Positions 7,963-17,307 of a stretch of 64,000 nucleotides of DNA are shown piece by piece. The notes under the pieces were generated by a model, which searched no databases, was not told where the DNA came from, and saw only the letters and a program-made list of their open reading frames with translations. Position numbers and translations under genes: made by a program. Position 1 is the first letter of the stretch, and each line of letters begins with the position of its first letter. Origin of the DNA: Pseudobdellovibrio exovorus JSS (GTDB lineage: Bacteria; Bdellovibrionota; Bdellovibrionia; Bdellovibrionales; Bdellovibrionaceae); NCBI RefSeq assembly GCF_000348725.1, contig NC_020813.1, forward strand, positions 2,277,563 through 2,341,562, in the 5' to 3' direction.

Positions 7963-9327
7963 ATGTTTCAGAGTCGATTTCATAGCTTAAATAATCTATT
8001 TAACAGATATCGCCGATTAGCTGCTTTGATTTTAGTTCCTATCGGTTTACTTGTTAGTGCCTTTGCTATCTATGATGATATCCAATCCTACACTTCCGAA
8101 AACTCATCTGCTTACTCTGTATCTCGCCAAATGCTCTCTGAAGCTCTTGGTGGTCAAATCACTCAAAATGTTTTCCCTGAAAAAATCGCACTCCCCCTAT
8201 CTAAAGGGGATGATCCTGCCGAATATCGTGTCAATTACACTTTAGCTTCTGACTTACAAAACCATGCAGAAGCACTTCTAAGACGTTACAAACCTGACTA
8301 TGGCGCTATCGTGATGATGGATGCTCGCACAGGTGAAATCTTAGCGATGACCAGCTTTGAAAAGAATAATAGCGAAAACGATGACAACTTGGCTTTGAAG
8401 TCAGGCTATCCCGCAGCCAGCGTTTTCAAAGTGATCACAGCTGCTGCTGCCGTAGACAAAGCTGGTATTACACCTGAACACCGTATCGCTTTTAATGGTG
8501 GCAATTACACTCTTTATAAAAAGAATGTCCTTTCTGATAACGTCAATCGCTGGACACGCTTTATCACACTCAAAGAAGCCTTCGCGATGTCGATCAACAC
8601 CGCCTTTGGACGTCTGACTTTAGAGTCTTTAGAGCCAGAAGATCTTTCTGAGTACGCCCGCAAGTTCTTCTTTAATAAAGAAATCCCTTCCGACTTCCCT
8701 GTGGAAACCAGCTCTATTTTTGTTCCTGATGAAAAAGGTTATGCTCTGGCGCAGGTAGCCTCTGGCTATAATCGCTTCAACACATTAAGCCCTGTACACG
8801 GCGCGATGATCGCTTCGGCTATTGTCAACGAAGGGCAAATACCGGCTCCTTATTTAGTTAAAAGTATCGAAAACGATCAACACGAAGTGATCTATTCTGC
8901 CCAACCTCAGATATCAGGACAGGCTATTTCTGCCAAATCTGCAAATAAAGTAAAGCAAATGATGGAGCAAACGGTCCTCACTGGAACTTCACGCAAAACA
9001 TTCCGTCGTATTGTGCGTGAACGTCAATTTAAAGAAGTTGAAATGGGTGGAAAAACAGGTCACTTCACAGGCACAAACCCACGCGGCAGAACAGACTGGT
9101 TTGTGGGTTATGCTTCTGACGAAGACAGCCGCATTGCTATCGCAGCTATCACAGTGAATGTAAAATACTGGACAGTTAAATCTTCGGCTTTAAGCGAGAT
9201 GATGTTCAGACGCTACTTTAAAAATAAACTGGAAGAAGCCAAAATGCTTTCGGATACGGACGAGCATGATGGTGAAGCCGAACGCCCTGCGCGCAAGACA
9301 GCACGCGCACGCAAACACCGCTCTTAA
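7963..9327 (+). CDS. Penicillin-binding protein, transpeptidase domain
   Basis: 454 residues with one N-terminal membrane anchor (about 18-36) and a periplasmic transpeptidase domain. All active-site motifs are present: SVFK (Ser153/Lys156), SIN (210-212) and KTG (364-366). It is much shorter than canonical PBP2 or PBP3 and lacks a recognisable pedestal or PASTA region; the N-terminal 100 residues are a short linker. It would cross-link peptidoglycan as a DD-transpeptidase, or possibly act as a carboxypeptidase; the exact class is uncertain. The C-terminus is very basic (RPARKTARARKHRS). A terminator follows directly, so it is probably monocistronic. Confidence 0.85.
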   Translation: MFQSRFHSLNNLFNRYRRLAALILVPIGLLVSAFAIYDDIQSYTSENSSAYSVSRQMLSEALGGQITQNVFPEKIALPLSKGDDPAEYRVNYTLASDLQNHAEALLRRYKPDYGAIVMMDARTGEILAMTSFEKNNSENDDNLALKSGYPAASVFKVITAAAAVDKAGITPEHRIAFNGGNYTLYKKNVLSDNVNRWTRFITLKEAFAMSINTAFGRLTLESLEPEDLSEYARKFFFNKEIPSDFPVETSSIFVPDEKGYALAQVASGYNRFNTLSPVHGAMIASAIVNEGQIPAPYLVKSIENDQHEVIYSAQPQISGQAISAKSANKVKQMMEQTVLTGTSRKTFRRIVRERQFKEVEMGGKTGHFTGTNPRGRTDWFVGYASDEDSRIAIAAITVNVKYWTVKSSALSEMMFRRYFKNKLEEAKMLSDTDEHDGEAERPARKTARARKHRS

Positions 9328-9336
9328 TAAGCTCTC

Positions 9337-9367
9337 GCAGAACTCTTACCAAGTTCTGCACTTTTTA
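9337..9367 (+). terminator. Rho-independent terminator after the PBP gene
   Basis: GCAGAACT (9337-9344) pairs with AGTTCTGC (9352-9359) around a 7-nt loop, followed by ACTTTTT. Confidence 0.75.
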
Positions 9368-9375
9368 AATTTAAA

Positions 9376-10152
9376 TTAAAATTCGAATGTGGCCACAACG
9401 GGGCAGTGATCTGACCCCTCTTGCTGCATCAGTACATCACAGCTTCTAAGATGCGGCACCAGTGCGGGTGTCACGCAGATATGATCAATACGCCATCCGT
9501 TGTTTTTAGGACGAGCTAGCTCGCGATAAGACCACCACGAATAGACATTCTTAGTGTCAGGCGAAAACTGGCGAAAGGCATCTACAAAACCTGCCTGTAA
9601 GAAAGTTTGAAACCATTCGCGCTCTTCAGGTAGGAATCCAGACTCTCTTGAAAGAAAGACCGGATCGTACACATCGTGCTCAAGGTAAGCGATGTTGTAA
9701 TCGCCCACCACCACGATTTCACGACCCTTACGCATTTCAAATTTTAAATGAGCCAAAAGTTCTTTTAAGAAAACCTGTTTGAAGTCATGACGCTCTTGAC
9801 CTGAGCCTCCGTTAGGAAAATAGATATTATACAAGTCGAAGTGTTCATGGCGCGTCCAAACAATGCGGCCCTCTTTTGTGTACGCAGGTTTATCAATAGA
9901 CGTGAGGATTTTTTCTGGCTCTTGTTTACAAAATGTCGCTACGCCAGAATATCCTTTTCGCTCTGCCGACGACCAATAGCTGTGTGGGTAACCCAATGTC
10001 TGCAAAACAGGTTCAACTTGATCACGATGTGCTTTTGTTTCTTGTAAACACAGAATATCCGCAGACTGGTCCTCTACAAATTGTCTTAAGCCCTTGTCAT
10101 AACTTGCGCGAATCCCATTCACATTCCAGGTGATCAGCTTGATGGTTTTCAT
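9376..10152 (-). CDS. xth: Exodeoxyribonuclease III / AP endonuclease
   Basis: 258 residues from ATG 10152, which starts MKTIKLITWNVNGIRA as in the family; a longer upstream start would add an unrelated 13 residues. Motifs of the EEP nuclease fold: LQETK (metal-binding Glu), NIYFPNGG, VGDYNIA (Asp/Asn) and the C-terminal SDHCPV (Asp-His). It cuts DNA 5' to abasic sites in base-excision repair and has 3'-5' exonuclease activity. It is divergent from the ATP-grasp-like gene, only 37 bp away. Confidence 0.93.
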   Translation of the reverse strand: MKTIKLITWNVNGIRASYDKGLRQFVEDQSADILCLQETKAHRDQVEPVLQTLGYPHSYWSSAERKGYSGVATFCKQEPEKILTSIDKPAYTKEGRIVWTRHEHFDLYNIYFPNGGSGQERHDFKQVFLKELLAHLKFEMRKGREIVVVGDYNIAYLEHDVYDPVFLSRESGFLPEEREWFQTFLQAGFVDAFRQFSPDTKNVYSWWSYRELARPKNNGWRIDHICVTPALVPHLRSCDVLMQQEGSDHCPVVATFEF

Positions 10153-10189
10153 TGTTAAAATCCCCCAGTTGTGGCAACAATAGTTGAGC

Positions 10190-11311
10190 ATGAATATGAA
10201 GGCAAGTTTCGTCTGTTATTTAAAAGAAAAATATCCAGAATTTGACTTACCTCAATTGAATGAATTGGTTTCGGAACAGCTTCTTTCTCCGTTTCAAATT
10301 CCCCTGAGCACTTCTCAAATCCAACAAATTCGCACGGAAATTCAACAGTACTGGAAACTCCGTCAATGGGGGACATCAAATTTAGCAGCAGAGTATGATC
10401 AGCTTCAGCTTCGCCGCCCCGAAAATTTCTCGGCTTGTATGAGCTATGATTTTCATATCGGAGCCAATGGCAACCCCGAGCTTATCGAGATCAACACCAA
10501 CGCTTCATTTTTAGCTTTAGGACTCGATCTTTACTCGTTTCTGAATTTGCCCAATGTGGGCAATCCTCAATTCGACAAGAATGCACTGACGAAAATGTTT
10601 CAAGATGAAATGAGCCTGTCCCAAACTGATGGACGGACGTTGTCGATCATAGATGAAAAACCTACTGAACAAAGATTGTATTTAGAGTTTTTAATTTATG
10701 AATCTCTGTTTAAAAAACAGGGCCTTCATTGCGACATTTTAGATATCAGTGAGTCTGAACAAATACTTAAAGATGTCTTTGTCTACAATCGCCATACCGA
10801 TTTCTATCTGCAAGAGGAAAAGTCCAAAGCTCTCAGACAGCTATTTAATGAATCGAAGATTCAACTGTCACCGAATCCCTATGAATACTTTCTTCTGGCA
10901 GATAAAAAAAGATTGCTGGATTGGAACCAACAATCGGATGTTCCGTGCCCCACTAGCCTTTTAAAAGTTTATGACCTCGGCAAAGAAGATAAAGAGTTTA
11001 TCTGGTCCGAAAGAAAAAACCTATTCTTCAAACCAAAGCAATCTTTCGGTGGCAAACAGGCCTACAAAGGAGCTTCCATCAGTCGTAAAGTTTTTGAAAG
11101 TGTCATGACAACAGACTTTATCGCTCAGCAGTACTCGGCGGCTCCAAATATCACTTTTGATTACTTAGAAACACCAACTGAATACAAGTATGATTTACGC
11201 TGCTTCGCCTATAAAGATGAGCTTCAAATGATTGTGGCGCGAATATACCAAGGCCAGACAACCAATCTGCGCACTACAGGCGGTGGCTTTGCTGCCATCA
11301 CATTGGCTTAA
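10190..11311 (+). CDS. Putative ATP-grasp enzyme of unknown function
   Basis: 373 residues from ATG 10190; TTG at 10184 or ATG at 10196 are alternatives, and no strong ribosome site decides. No named family recognised. Features that suggest an ATP-grasp fold: FFKPKQSFGGKQAYKG (about 280-296, a Lys plus glycine-rich loop), FIAQQY, then DLRCFAYKDELQ and VARIYQGQTTNLRTTGGGF near the C-terminus, where acidic/Asn residues would bind Mg-ATP. The N-terminal half contains ELIEINTNASFLALGLDLY. Such enzymes ligate carboxylates to amines or thiols. Substrate unknown; neighbours give no clue. Confidence 0.6.
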   Translation: MNMKASFVCYLKEKYPEFDLPQLNELVSEQLLSPFQIPLSTSQIQQIRTEIQQYWKLRQWGTSNLAAEYDQLQLRRPENFSACMSYDFHIGANGNPELIEINTNASFLALGLDLYSFLNLPNVGNPQFDKNALTKMFQDEMSLSQTDGRTLSIIDEKPTEQRLYLEFLIYESLFKKQGLHCDILDISESEQILKDVFVYNRHTDFYLQEEKSKALRQLFNESKIQLSPNPYEYFLLADKKRLLDWNQQSDVPCPTSLLKVYDLGKEDKEFIWSERKNLFFKPKQSFGGKQAYKGASISRKVFESVMTTDFIAQQYSAAPNITFDYLETPTEYKYDLRCFAYKDELQMIVARIYQGQTTNLRTTGGGFAAITLA

Positions 11312-11340
11312 TTTCTTCACATGAATACAAATATTAAGAG

Positions 11341-12951
11341 TTAGTTGATCGAGTGAGCTTTTTGCTCTGCCAATGAAGAGGACCATGGCTGCACGCAGCC
11401 TAGATGTTGAACAGCAGTTGCCAAATAACTGTCTTCAGAGTTTGAAGTCCCTTTTAAAGTCCCAACTGAATCGCATGCAGGATACGAATACGCTCTGACT
11501 TTTTCTCGTTCAGCAAGGCCCGCGTAAAGGTTTTCTTCCGCCTTCAGTGGATTAAGATATAAGTTTTCTTCTCGCCGAGCATGTTCATTATCCTCTATCA
11601 CTACATCTGGAACGACACCACGCAACTGAGTCGAATTACGACTTGGCAGTAAGTAAAAACCTTGGGTTTTATATAAAGTCACTTTTGGATTAAGCTTCCA
11701 TGATTCGGGCTCTTGAAAAGTTCCCTTTCCAAAGCTTCTTTCCCCAACGATTAAGGCACGTCCATACTCTTGCAAAGCTCCAGCTAAAAGCTCAGAAGAG
11801 CTAGCAGAAGATGAATTGATCAACACCACTAATGGTCCGTCATAAAGTTGCTCTTCAGAAGTTAAAGCCACTTCGTTTGGCTGCTCCGGAGAGAAATACT
11901 CAACATAGTAAGCTTTTTTATTTTTGCCCAAGAACAATCCCGCAATACAAGCAGCCTGCTCCATTTGCCCACCAGCATTGTCACGCAGATCCAAAATCAT
12001 ACCGCCCACTTTTTCTTCGCGTGCTGTTTGAATAGCACGGGCGATTTCAAGGCAGGCTCCGCTACCAAATTTAGTGAAGTTCACGTAGGCATAGTTTTTA
12101 TTACTCTTAATTAAACTGTATTGAACATGGTTCAATTGGCGATAGGTTCTTTGCAGTTTCAAATTCAGAGTTTGCTCGCCTCGCTGTACGACAAATACAA
12201 ATCCGGTTTTTTCTTCATTCGTCATCAAGTCAGAAAATTCAGAGTAACTCAGGCCCTTTAAATCGATGGAATCCACCGACAGCACTTTATCCCCAACTCG
12301 TATCCCAGCTAGCTCGGCATCTGAGTTTTTCGATACACGTCTGATATAAAAATCACCTTGTAGTTTTTCGTAAGAAATTCCCACAAAAAACTTAGAGCGG
12401 TCCATTTTAGATCCCACATTGCTATAGAAATTTAGAGGCAATACATACGTGTGAGGATCTGCATATACAGATAAAAACGCATTGATCATGCGCCCATAGA
12501 ATGAAGATTTTAGTTCGTCTTTTTTAGCGCCTTGGATTAACTCTTGTAGCTCTTTTTCAAAATCTAGGCGCGAAGTCAAATTTTCGGCATACAGGCTCAT
12601 CAGATCTTTTTCATTTTTTTCAACTAAGTAATCCGATTCCACCACATCCACTAAGCGACCTGATTGCAGATCCACTTGCTTTTGTAAAAGCAGCGCACTT
12701 TGTGATAAAGCCGCAAGGCAAGCTTTGTAATAGCCTGCCGAACTATTGCACTTTTGATTGTTAATGATCTCAGACACTTCAGAAAAACCAAGAGCTGTTT
12801 TATCCCAGTAGGCCTCGATTTTTTGTTTCTCGGAGCTATCTGTCTGATCAAAGAAATATATGGTCTTAGCCGACAATCCCCCGATACCGGCTAAGACCAT
12901 ACCCAGAAGTACTCCCAGAAAACTGATAAAAATCGCTAATAAAACTCTCAA
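11341..12951 (-). CDS. S41-family C-terminal processing peptidase with PDZ domain
   Basis: 536 residues from TTG 12951, chosen because GGAG lies 7 bp upstream and the resulting N-terminus is a membrane anchor/signal (residues 1-25). A PDZ domain (VGISYEKLQGDFYIRRVSKN ... AGIRVGDKVLSVDS) is followed by the S41 protease core: GMILDLRDNAGGQ, then the nucleophile region SSASSSELLAGALQ and the catalytic Lys in GERSFGKGTFQ. Ctp proteases of this kind degrade or trim periplasmic and cell-wall enzymes. The region before the PDZ domain contains several cysteines (CNSSAGYYKAC). Probably periplasmic. Confidence 0.85.
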   Translation of the reverse strand: MRVLLAIFISFLGVLLGMVLAGIGGLSAKTIYFFDQTDSSEKQKIEAYWDKTALGFSEVSEIINNQKCNSSAGYYKACLAALSQSALLLQKQVDLQSGRLVDVVESDYLVEKNEKDLMSLYAENLTSRLDFEKELQELIQGAKKDELKSSFYGRMINAFLSVYADPHTYVLPLNFYSNVGSKMDRSKFFVGISYEKLQGDFYIRRVSKNSDAELAGIRVGDKVLSVDSIDLKGLSYSEFSDLMTNEEKTGFVFVVQRGEQTLNLKLQRTYRQLNHVQYSLIKSNKNYAYVNFTKFGSGACLEIARAIQTAREEKVGGMILDLRDNAGGQMEQAACIAGLFLGKNKKAYYVEYFSPEQPNEVALTSEEQLYDGPLVVLINSSSASSSELLAGALQEYGRALIVGERSFGKGTFQEPESWKLNPKVTLYKTQGFYLLPSRNSTQLRGVVPDVVIEDNEHARREENLYLNPLKAEENLYAGLAEREKVRAYSYPACDSVGTLKGTSNSEDSYLATAVQHLGCVQPWSSSLAEQKAHSIN

Positions 12952-13041
12952 CGTCCAACTCCAACAGCAATAGTACCGGAAGACTCCGATGCACCAGTAA
13001 ATACCGAAGCAACCTATGTGCCGATTTGAGACATATCTAAA

Positions 13042-13073
13042 CCCAATTTAAGGCCCCTAGAGGCCCAGTTGGG
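13042..13073. repeat. Two-stage stem-loop upstream of hldD
   Basis: CCCAA (13042-13046) and TTGGG (13069-13073) enclose GGCC/GGCC (13052-13055 and 13062-13065). It sits in the divergent region between the S41 protease and hldD. No T-run follows. Function unknown. Confidence 0.35.
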
Positions 13074-13175
13074 GCGTTTGATCGCGCAAAATGGGGTATT
13101 ATTTTCAAAACTGACCAAAACCAACACACCTAAAAGAACTTGCGAACATTGCGAGTCATACAAGATACTAGCCGC

Positions 13176-14144
13176 ATGATTATCGTAACTGGAGCTAACG
13201 GATTTATAGGCAGTGCCATGGTATGGCAACTTAACCAAAATGGTCTAACGGATATTATCGCCGTGGATAGTGTTTCTTTGGATAAACGTGATCTTTTAAA
13301 GAAAAGAACTTACACACGTTTTTACGAAGCCAATGAGCTTTGGTCATTCTTGCAAACAGAAGAAGCCCGCAAAAATGTTTCATGGATTATTCACATGGGA
13401 GCTTGCTCTTCGACGACTGAAACTAACTGGGACTTCTTGTACTCAAATAATTTTCAATACTCACAACGACTTTTCGAATGGTGTGCACAGAATAAAAAAA
13501 GTTTAATTTACGCCAGTAGTGCCGCAACTTATGGTGCCGGAGAGAATGGCTTCAATGACGTATTCGATTCTGAAAAATTGAAGCCACTAAATCTTTATGG
13601 TGAATCAAAAGTGATCATGGATCGTTGGGCTGTAAAACAAAAGGCCACTCCTGAACATTGGTACGCTTTGAAGTTTTTCAATGTCTTTGGCCCGAATGAA
13701 TATGAAAAAGGTTCTATGGCCAGCGTTGCGTACAAAGCTTATCACCAAATTCAAGACACTTCTGAATTAGGACTTTTTAAATCTTACGATTCTCAGTACG
13801 AAGATGGAAAACAACTGCGTGATTTTGTTTACGTCAAAGATGTTGTCCGTTGGATGCAAGAGCTTATGGATAAAAAACCAGAAAGCGGTATCTACAATAT
13901 GGGTTTTGGAAAAGCTCGTACATGGTTAGATATGGCTCACCCTTTATTTGAATCTATGGATAAGGAACTCAAAATCAAGTGGCTTGAAATGCCCGAAAAT
14001 ATTCGCAACCAATATCAGTACTTCACAGAAGCGAATATGAATAAATGGCAACAAGCAGGACTATCACATCCACAGTGGCCGCTAGAAACAGCCATCAAGG
14101 ATTATGTTACGAATTATCTGAGCCAACAGGATCCTTGGTTATAA
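13176..14144 (+). CDS. hldD: ADP-L-glycero-D-manno-heptose-6-epimerase
   Basis: 322 residues from ATG 13176, which gives the standard start MIIVTGANGFIGSAM; upstream starts would extend past the conserved beginning. SDR extended Rossmann fold: TGANGFIG for the dinucleotide, GACSSTTE and SSAATYGAG, then the YxxxK-type catalytic segment LYGESKVIMD, and KFFNVFGPNEYEKGSMASVA as in E. coli HldD (RfaD). The enzyme epimerises the ADP-heptose used for lipopolysaccharide inner core in the cytoplasm. It is followed after 2 bases by the aromatic hydroxylase gene, a functionally unrelated partner. Confidence 0.92.
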   Translation: MIIVTGANGFIGSAMVWQLNQNGLTDIIAVDSVSLDKRDLLKKRTYTRFYEANELWSFLQTEEARKNVSWIIHMGACSSTTETNWDFLYSNNFQYSQRLFEWCAQNKKSLIYASSAATYGAGENGFNDVFDSEKLKPLNLYGESKVIMDRWAVKQKATPEHWYALKFFNVFGPNEYEKGSMASVAYKAYHQIQDTSELGLFKSYDSQYEDGKQLRDFVYVKDVVRWMQELMDKKPESGIYNMGFGKARTWLDMAHPLFESMDKELKIKWLEMPENIRNQYQYFTEANMNKWQQAGLSHPQWPLETAIKDYVTNYLSQQDPWL

Positions 14145-14146
14145 TA

Positions 14147-15847
14147 ATGGAGCGTCTTCCGTCACATCTTCAGAAGTATATCGTTAAGCAAGACTACGAA
14201 AAGTACACAGCCCTTGATCACGCTGTCTGGAGATACATTCTACGCCAACTTAAATCTTACTTAAGTGTACATGCCCACGCGAGTTACTTAGAGGGGCTTG
14301 AAAAAACTGGCATTGATATCGAACAAATACCACGCATTGAAAATATCAGTGCCCATCTTGAAAAGTTCGGCTGGCGCGCACTTCCTGTCAGCGGATTCAT
14401 CCCACCAGCAGCGTTTATGGAGTTGCAGTCTTTAAGTGTTCTACCTATTGCTTCTGATATGCGCTCTTTAGATCATCTGCTGTACACACCGGCTCCGGAC
14501 ATTGTGCACGAAGCTGCAGGACACGCTCCTATCATCGCTGATCCGGAATATGCTGAGTATCTAAAACAATATGCTCAAGTCGCAAAGAAAGCGATTATCA
14601 GCAAAGAGGATTTAGAGCTCTATGAAGCTATTCGCGAACTTTCAGATGTTAAAGAAAATCCAGCATCAACACCGGAAGAGATCAAAGCTTCCGATGAAAA
14701 GCTTGTGCGTGTTTCGAAGTCTATTTCATTTACCTCTGAAGCCTCTGAGCTATCTCGCATGAATTGGTGGACGGCTGAGTATGGTTTGATCGGGGACATC
14801 AAGAAGCCAAAAATATTTGGCGCAGGTCTTTTATCCTCTGTCGGTGAATCGCAGTGGTGCCTATCAGATAATGTTAAAAAGATCCCATTAAGTCTTGCTT
14901 GTATTCATCAGTCTTACGATATCACCGAGCCACAACCACAGCTCTATGTCGCACGCGACTTTAAACATCTTTCAGAAGTTCTGGAAGAGCTGTCAGAAAC
15001 GATGGCCTACAAACTAGGTGGACGCCAAGGCCTAGATAAAGCCGTCCAAGCGGAAAGCGTGAATACAGTAGAACTCAATACCGGACTACAGATCTCTGGC
15101 ACATTGAAAAAATACCTTACGGATGCAAAGGGACAACCCGCTTACTTACAGTTTGTCGGACCAACCCAGTTATGTTTTGCTGATCGTGAGATTGAAGGGC
15201 ACGCTAATACGTATCACAAAGACGGATACGGCACCCCTGTCGGAAACATTTTAAATTTTTCACTCGAGTCCTTACAAATCGGACAGATTGCATCTTTGAA
15301 CTATGAATCGGGAGTGCAAGTTAGCGGACGATTGACTCAGATACAAAAAGTCAGCGAAACGTCAAAGGCTGTGGTTCTGTCATTTGAAAATGCCACGGCT
15401 CAGTTTAAAGATGAAATTCTTTTCCGTCCAGAATGGGGAATTTACGATATCGTATTAGGTGAAGACGTTAGTTCTGTTTTTGGTGGCCCAGCAGACCGCG
15501 TGGCCTATGGGGAATTTGATGACTTCGTCGCAAAGCGAGTGCCTCCACCACAGTATTCCGAGAATCAGAAAAAGCTTTTCTCTTTCTACCAAAAGTTACG
15601 TGACCTCAGAGCTGACTTTAAAAAAAGTGGCTCTATTTCAGCGTCAACATTGCAAGAGCAGTTTCAAACATTTAAAGCTCATTCGGCGAATGAATGGCTT
15701 TTATTTGTTGAACTACTTGAAATGGCCATTAAAGCTGGTCTTGCTGAAGATGATTTCAAAAATCATCTTCAATCATTAGCAGCTCAAAATACCAAGCACC
15801 GTCCTTTAATCGAAGAAGGAATAAAGTTAGCCTATGAGAAATTTTGA
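14147..15847 (+). CDS. phhA: Aromatic amino acid hydroxylase (phenylalanine 4-monooxygenase type)
   Basis: 566 residues from ATG 14147, two bases after the hldD stop. The iron site of the pterin-dependent hydroxylases is visible: HEAAGH (His121, His126) and Glu211 in WWTAEYGLI. It converts Phe to Tyr with tetrahydropterin and O2. The catalytic domain is followed by a C-terminal extension of about 240 residues (from about 325), beta-rich then helical, which simple bacterial PhhA proteins of about 270-300 residues lack; similar long forms exist in some other bacteria. HppD and HmgA are encoded 1.5-3.7 kb downstream on the other strand, consistent with a Phe/Tyr breakdown route. Overlaps the trmJ-like gene by 14 bp. 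Confidence 0.85.
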   Translation: MERLPSHLQKYIVKQDYEKYTALDHAVWRYILRQLKSYLSVHAHASYLEGLEKTGIDIEQIPRIENISAHLEKFGWRALPVSGFIPPAAFMELQSLSVLPIASDMRSLDHLLYTPAPDIVHEAAGHAPIIADPEYAEYLKQYAQVAKKAIISKEDLELYEAIRELSDVKENPASTPEEIKASDEKLVRVSKSISFTSEASELSRMNWWTAEYGLIGDIKKPKIFGAGLLSSVGESQWCLSDNVKKIPLSLACIHQSYDITEPQPQLYVARDFKHLSEVLEELSETMAYKLGGRQGLDKAVQAESVNTVELNTGLQISGTLKKYLTDAKGQPAYLQFVGPTQLCFADREIEGHANTYHKDGYGTPVGNILNFSLESLQIGQIASLNYESGVQVSGRLTQIQKVSETSKAVVLSFENATAQFKDEILFRPEWGIYDIVLGEDVSSVFGGPADRVAYGEFDDFVAKRVPPPQYSENQKKLFSFYQKLRDLRADFKKSGSISASTLQEQFQTFKAHSANEWLLFVELLEMAIKAGLAEDDFKNHLQSLAAQNTKHRPLIEEGIKLAYEKF

Positions 15848-16670
15848 TCTACGTGTTGTGTTGGTGCGCTCTTTGTACGAGCGCAATGTGGGCTCTGTTT
15901 CACGTGCTATGGCAAACATGGGTGTTAGTAAGCTTATTCTGATCGACCCGAAATGTGAATTCACTATCGAATCCAATAAGGCGGCGGCTTCAGGACAAGC
16001 AGCATTACAAAATCGCGTCACCTACCCGAGCTGGGACGAGTTCTATAAAACTGAACCGCGAGGACTACAAATCGCAACAACCGCACGGGATGGACGTGGT
16101 CGTCTAGTCGAAGACCTACCCGTCACACTGAACCGATTAAAAGAAAGCCACCCCGCCTTACAAAAAGAAAGCGATGAGCCTTTTATCATTCATTTACTTT
16201 TTGGACCTGAGGATTGGGGATTAAGTGGTGAAGATATTCAGTATGCGAATCACTGCTGTACAATTCCCACCTATGGTGACAATTCCAGCTTAAACTTAGC
16301 TCAAGCCGTGCTTTTAGCTCTGTATACTTTTCGTAATATTTTTGGTGGGGAACGTACGCGCTTAGACGGCCAACAAAAACCCCGAGAGCAACAAAAGAAA
16401 CCGCTGATCTTCCCAGATGAAACTTTGAAGCAATGGCTGTTAGAAATGAATATGGATTTGAGCAAACGCCGTATTAACGTTTTCACTGTATTACGCCGGA
16501 TGCTTTTGCAAAATGCTCCATCTGAAAAAGAGTTCCGTATGCTCGAGATTGTATTGCAACAAAGCTTACGCCGGATGCGAGAAGGAAAAGAAAACGCGCA
16601 AGCGTCTAAAGCTCTGAGCGCTACTGATACTGCTGATAACAGCACGACAAATAAAAACGGCGACCTGTAA
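15834..16670 (+). CDS. trmJ: TrmJ-like SPOUT RNA 2'-O-methyltransferase
   Basis: 278 residues. SPOUT/TrmH fold with all three motifs: VVLVRSLYERNVGSVSRAM (motif 1), LLFGPEDWGLSGEDI (motif 2) and IPTYGDNSSLNLAQAVLLA (motif 3, the knot that binds AdoMet). The order and the C-terminal helical extension match TrmJ (tRNA nucleotide-32 2'-O-methyltransferase), although family members acting on rRNA look similar. Its start overlaps the aromatic hydroxylase by 14 bp. The last 20 residues are low-complexity Ser/Thr/Asn. A hairpin covers its stop codon. Confidence 0.8.
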   Translation: MRNFDLRVVLVRSLYERNVGSVSRAMANMGVSKLILIDPKCEFTIESNKAAASGQAALQNRVTYPSWDEFYKTEPRGLQIATTARDGRGRLVEDLPVTLNRLKESHPALQKESDEPFIIHLLFGPEDWGLSGEDIQYANHCCTIPTYGDNSSLNLAQAVLLALYTFRNIFGGERTRLDGQQKPREQQKKPLIFPDETLKQWLLEMNMDLSKRRINVFTVLRRMLLQNAPSEKEFRMLEIVLQQSLRRMREGKENAQASKALSATDTADNSTTNKNGDL

Positions 16671-16679
16671 GTCGCCGTT
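16656..16679 (-). terminator. Terminator covering the trmJ stop codon
   Basis: AACGGCGAC (16656-16664) and GTCGCCGTT (16671-16679) form a perfect 9-bp stem; the 6-nt loop contains the trmJ TAA. Read on the minus strand the stem is followed by TTTATTT, so it ends the convergent coiled-coil gene best and may also act weakly on the plus strand. Confidence 0.75.
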
Positions 16680-16693
16680 AATTAAGCCGTTTC

Positions 16694-17086
16694 TTAGGCC
16701 ATTAAATCTTGTAATTCGTGTAACTTTTTAATTTTTTGATCCAAGACAATGATCTCTTCAGAGATTTGCTCACCTTCATTGTTGAGCATGTTAATCTCTT
16801 TCACCAAACCTGTCGTATCTGAACCCACTAATTCAAGGTTATCGACCACATTACTCATCTGTTCGATCTTGCTTTTAAGTTTTTCAATAGACTGGTTCAT
16901 TTTCTTTCTTTTAGAGCTGAGATCTTTTCTCATGCCCTTGATCTGATCCAAAGTCAGAGGAGAAGCTTTCATCTGTGTGATCATCTCGTCTGATTTTTTA
17001 GCCTCAGAGCTATCATCAAGAAAGGTGTGTAATAATAAAGACCATTCGTCGCGGAGCCCTTTCGGGCTAATTATACCATCATTCAT
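16694..17086 (-). CDS. Coiled-coil protein of unknown function
   Basis: 130 residues, cytoplasmic, no signal peptide. Residues about 45-125 are predicted as long coiled coil from heptad-like hydrophobic spacing (KMNQSIEKLKSKIEQMSNVV and ISEEIIVLDQKIKKLHELQ). Family not recognised. The gene is flanked by its own terminator and a 221-bp upstream gap, so it seems to be a single-gene unit. Confidence 0.65.
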   Translation of the reverse strand: MNDGIISPKGLRDEWSLLLHTFLDDSSEAKKSDEMITQMKASPLTLDQIKGMRKDLSSKRKKMNQSIEKLKSKIEQMSNVVDNLELVGSDTTGLVKEINMLNNEGEQISEEIIVLDQKIKKLHELQDLMA

Positions 17087-17307
17087 ACGTGGACCTAGTA
17101 TAACACGGGTTTCGACATTCTCTGAAACTTCTGTCGTGCGCTATTTTTGCGCATCGTAAGTCACTGAAAGTATTGAGTTAATTTTTGTGATTTTTACAGA
17201 GCTGGACCTTTGACAGGGTTGACAGGTGTTTTCAACGCGCAGCGCACGGGAAGAATGACCCGTGCGTTAAAATCAGTGATTTTCAGAGGGAAAATAGCGT
17301 TTCCGAT
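17087..17307. other. Intergenic region between coiled-coil gene and hmgA
   Basis: About 220 bases with a TTGACAGGG/TTGACAGGT near-direct repeat (about 17211-17227) and an 8-bp GC hairpin (17243-17250 with 17259-17266). The hairpin has no T-run on either strand. It lies downstream of hmgA and may stabilise that mRNA's 3' end; this is inference. Confidence 0.4.

Noticed and set aside
10155..10379. 74-residue minus-strand frame at the xth/ATP-grasp junction
   Set aside because: It overlaps both real genes' starts, and has no ribosome site or recognisable domain.
17243..17266. 8-bp GC hairpin downstream of hmgA considered as a terminator
   Set aside because: No T-run follows on either strand, so only an unspecific hairpin is claimed.
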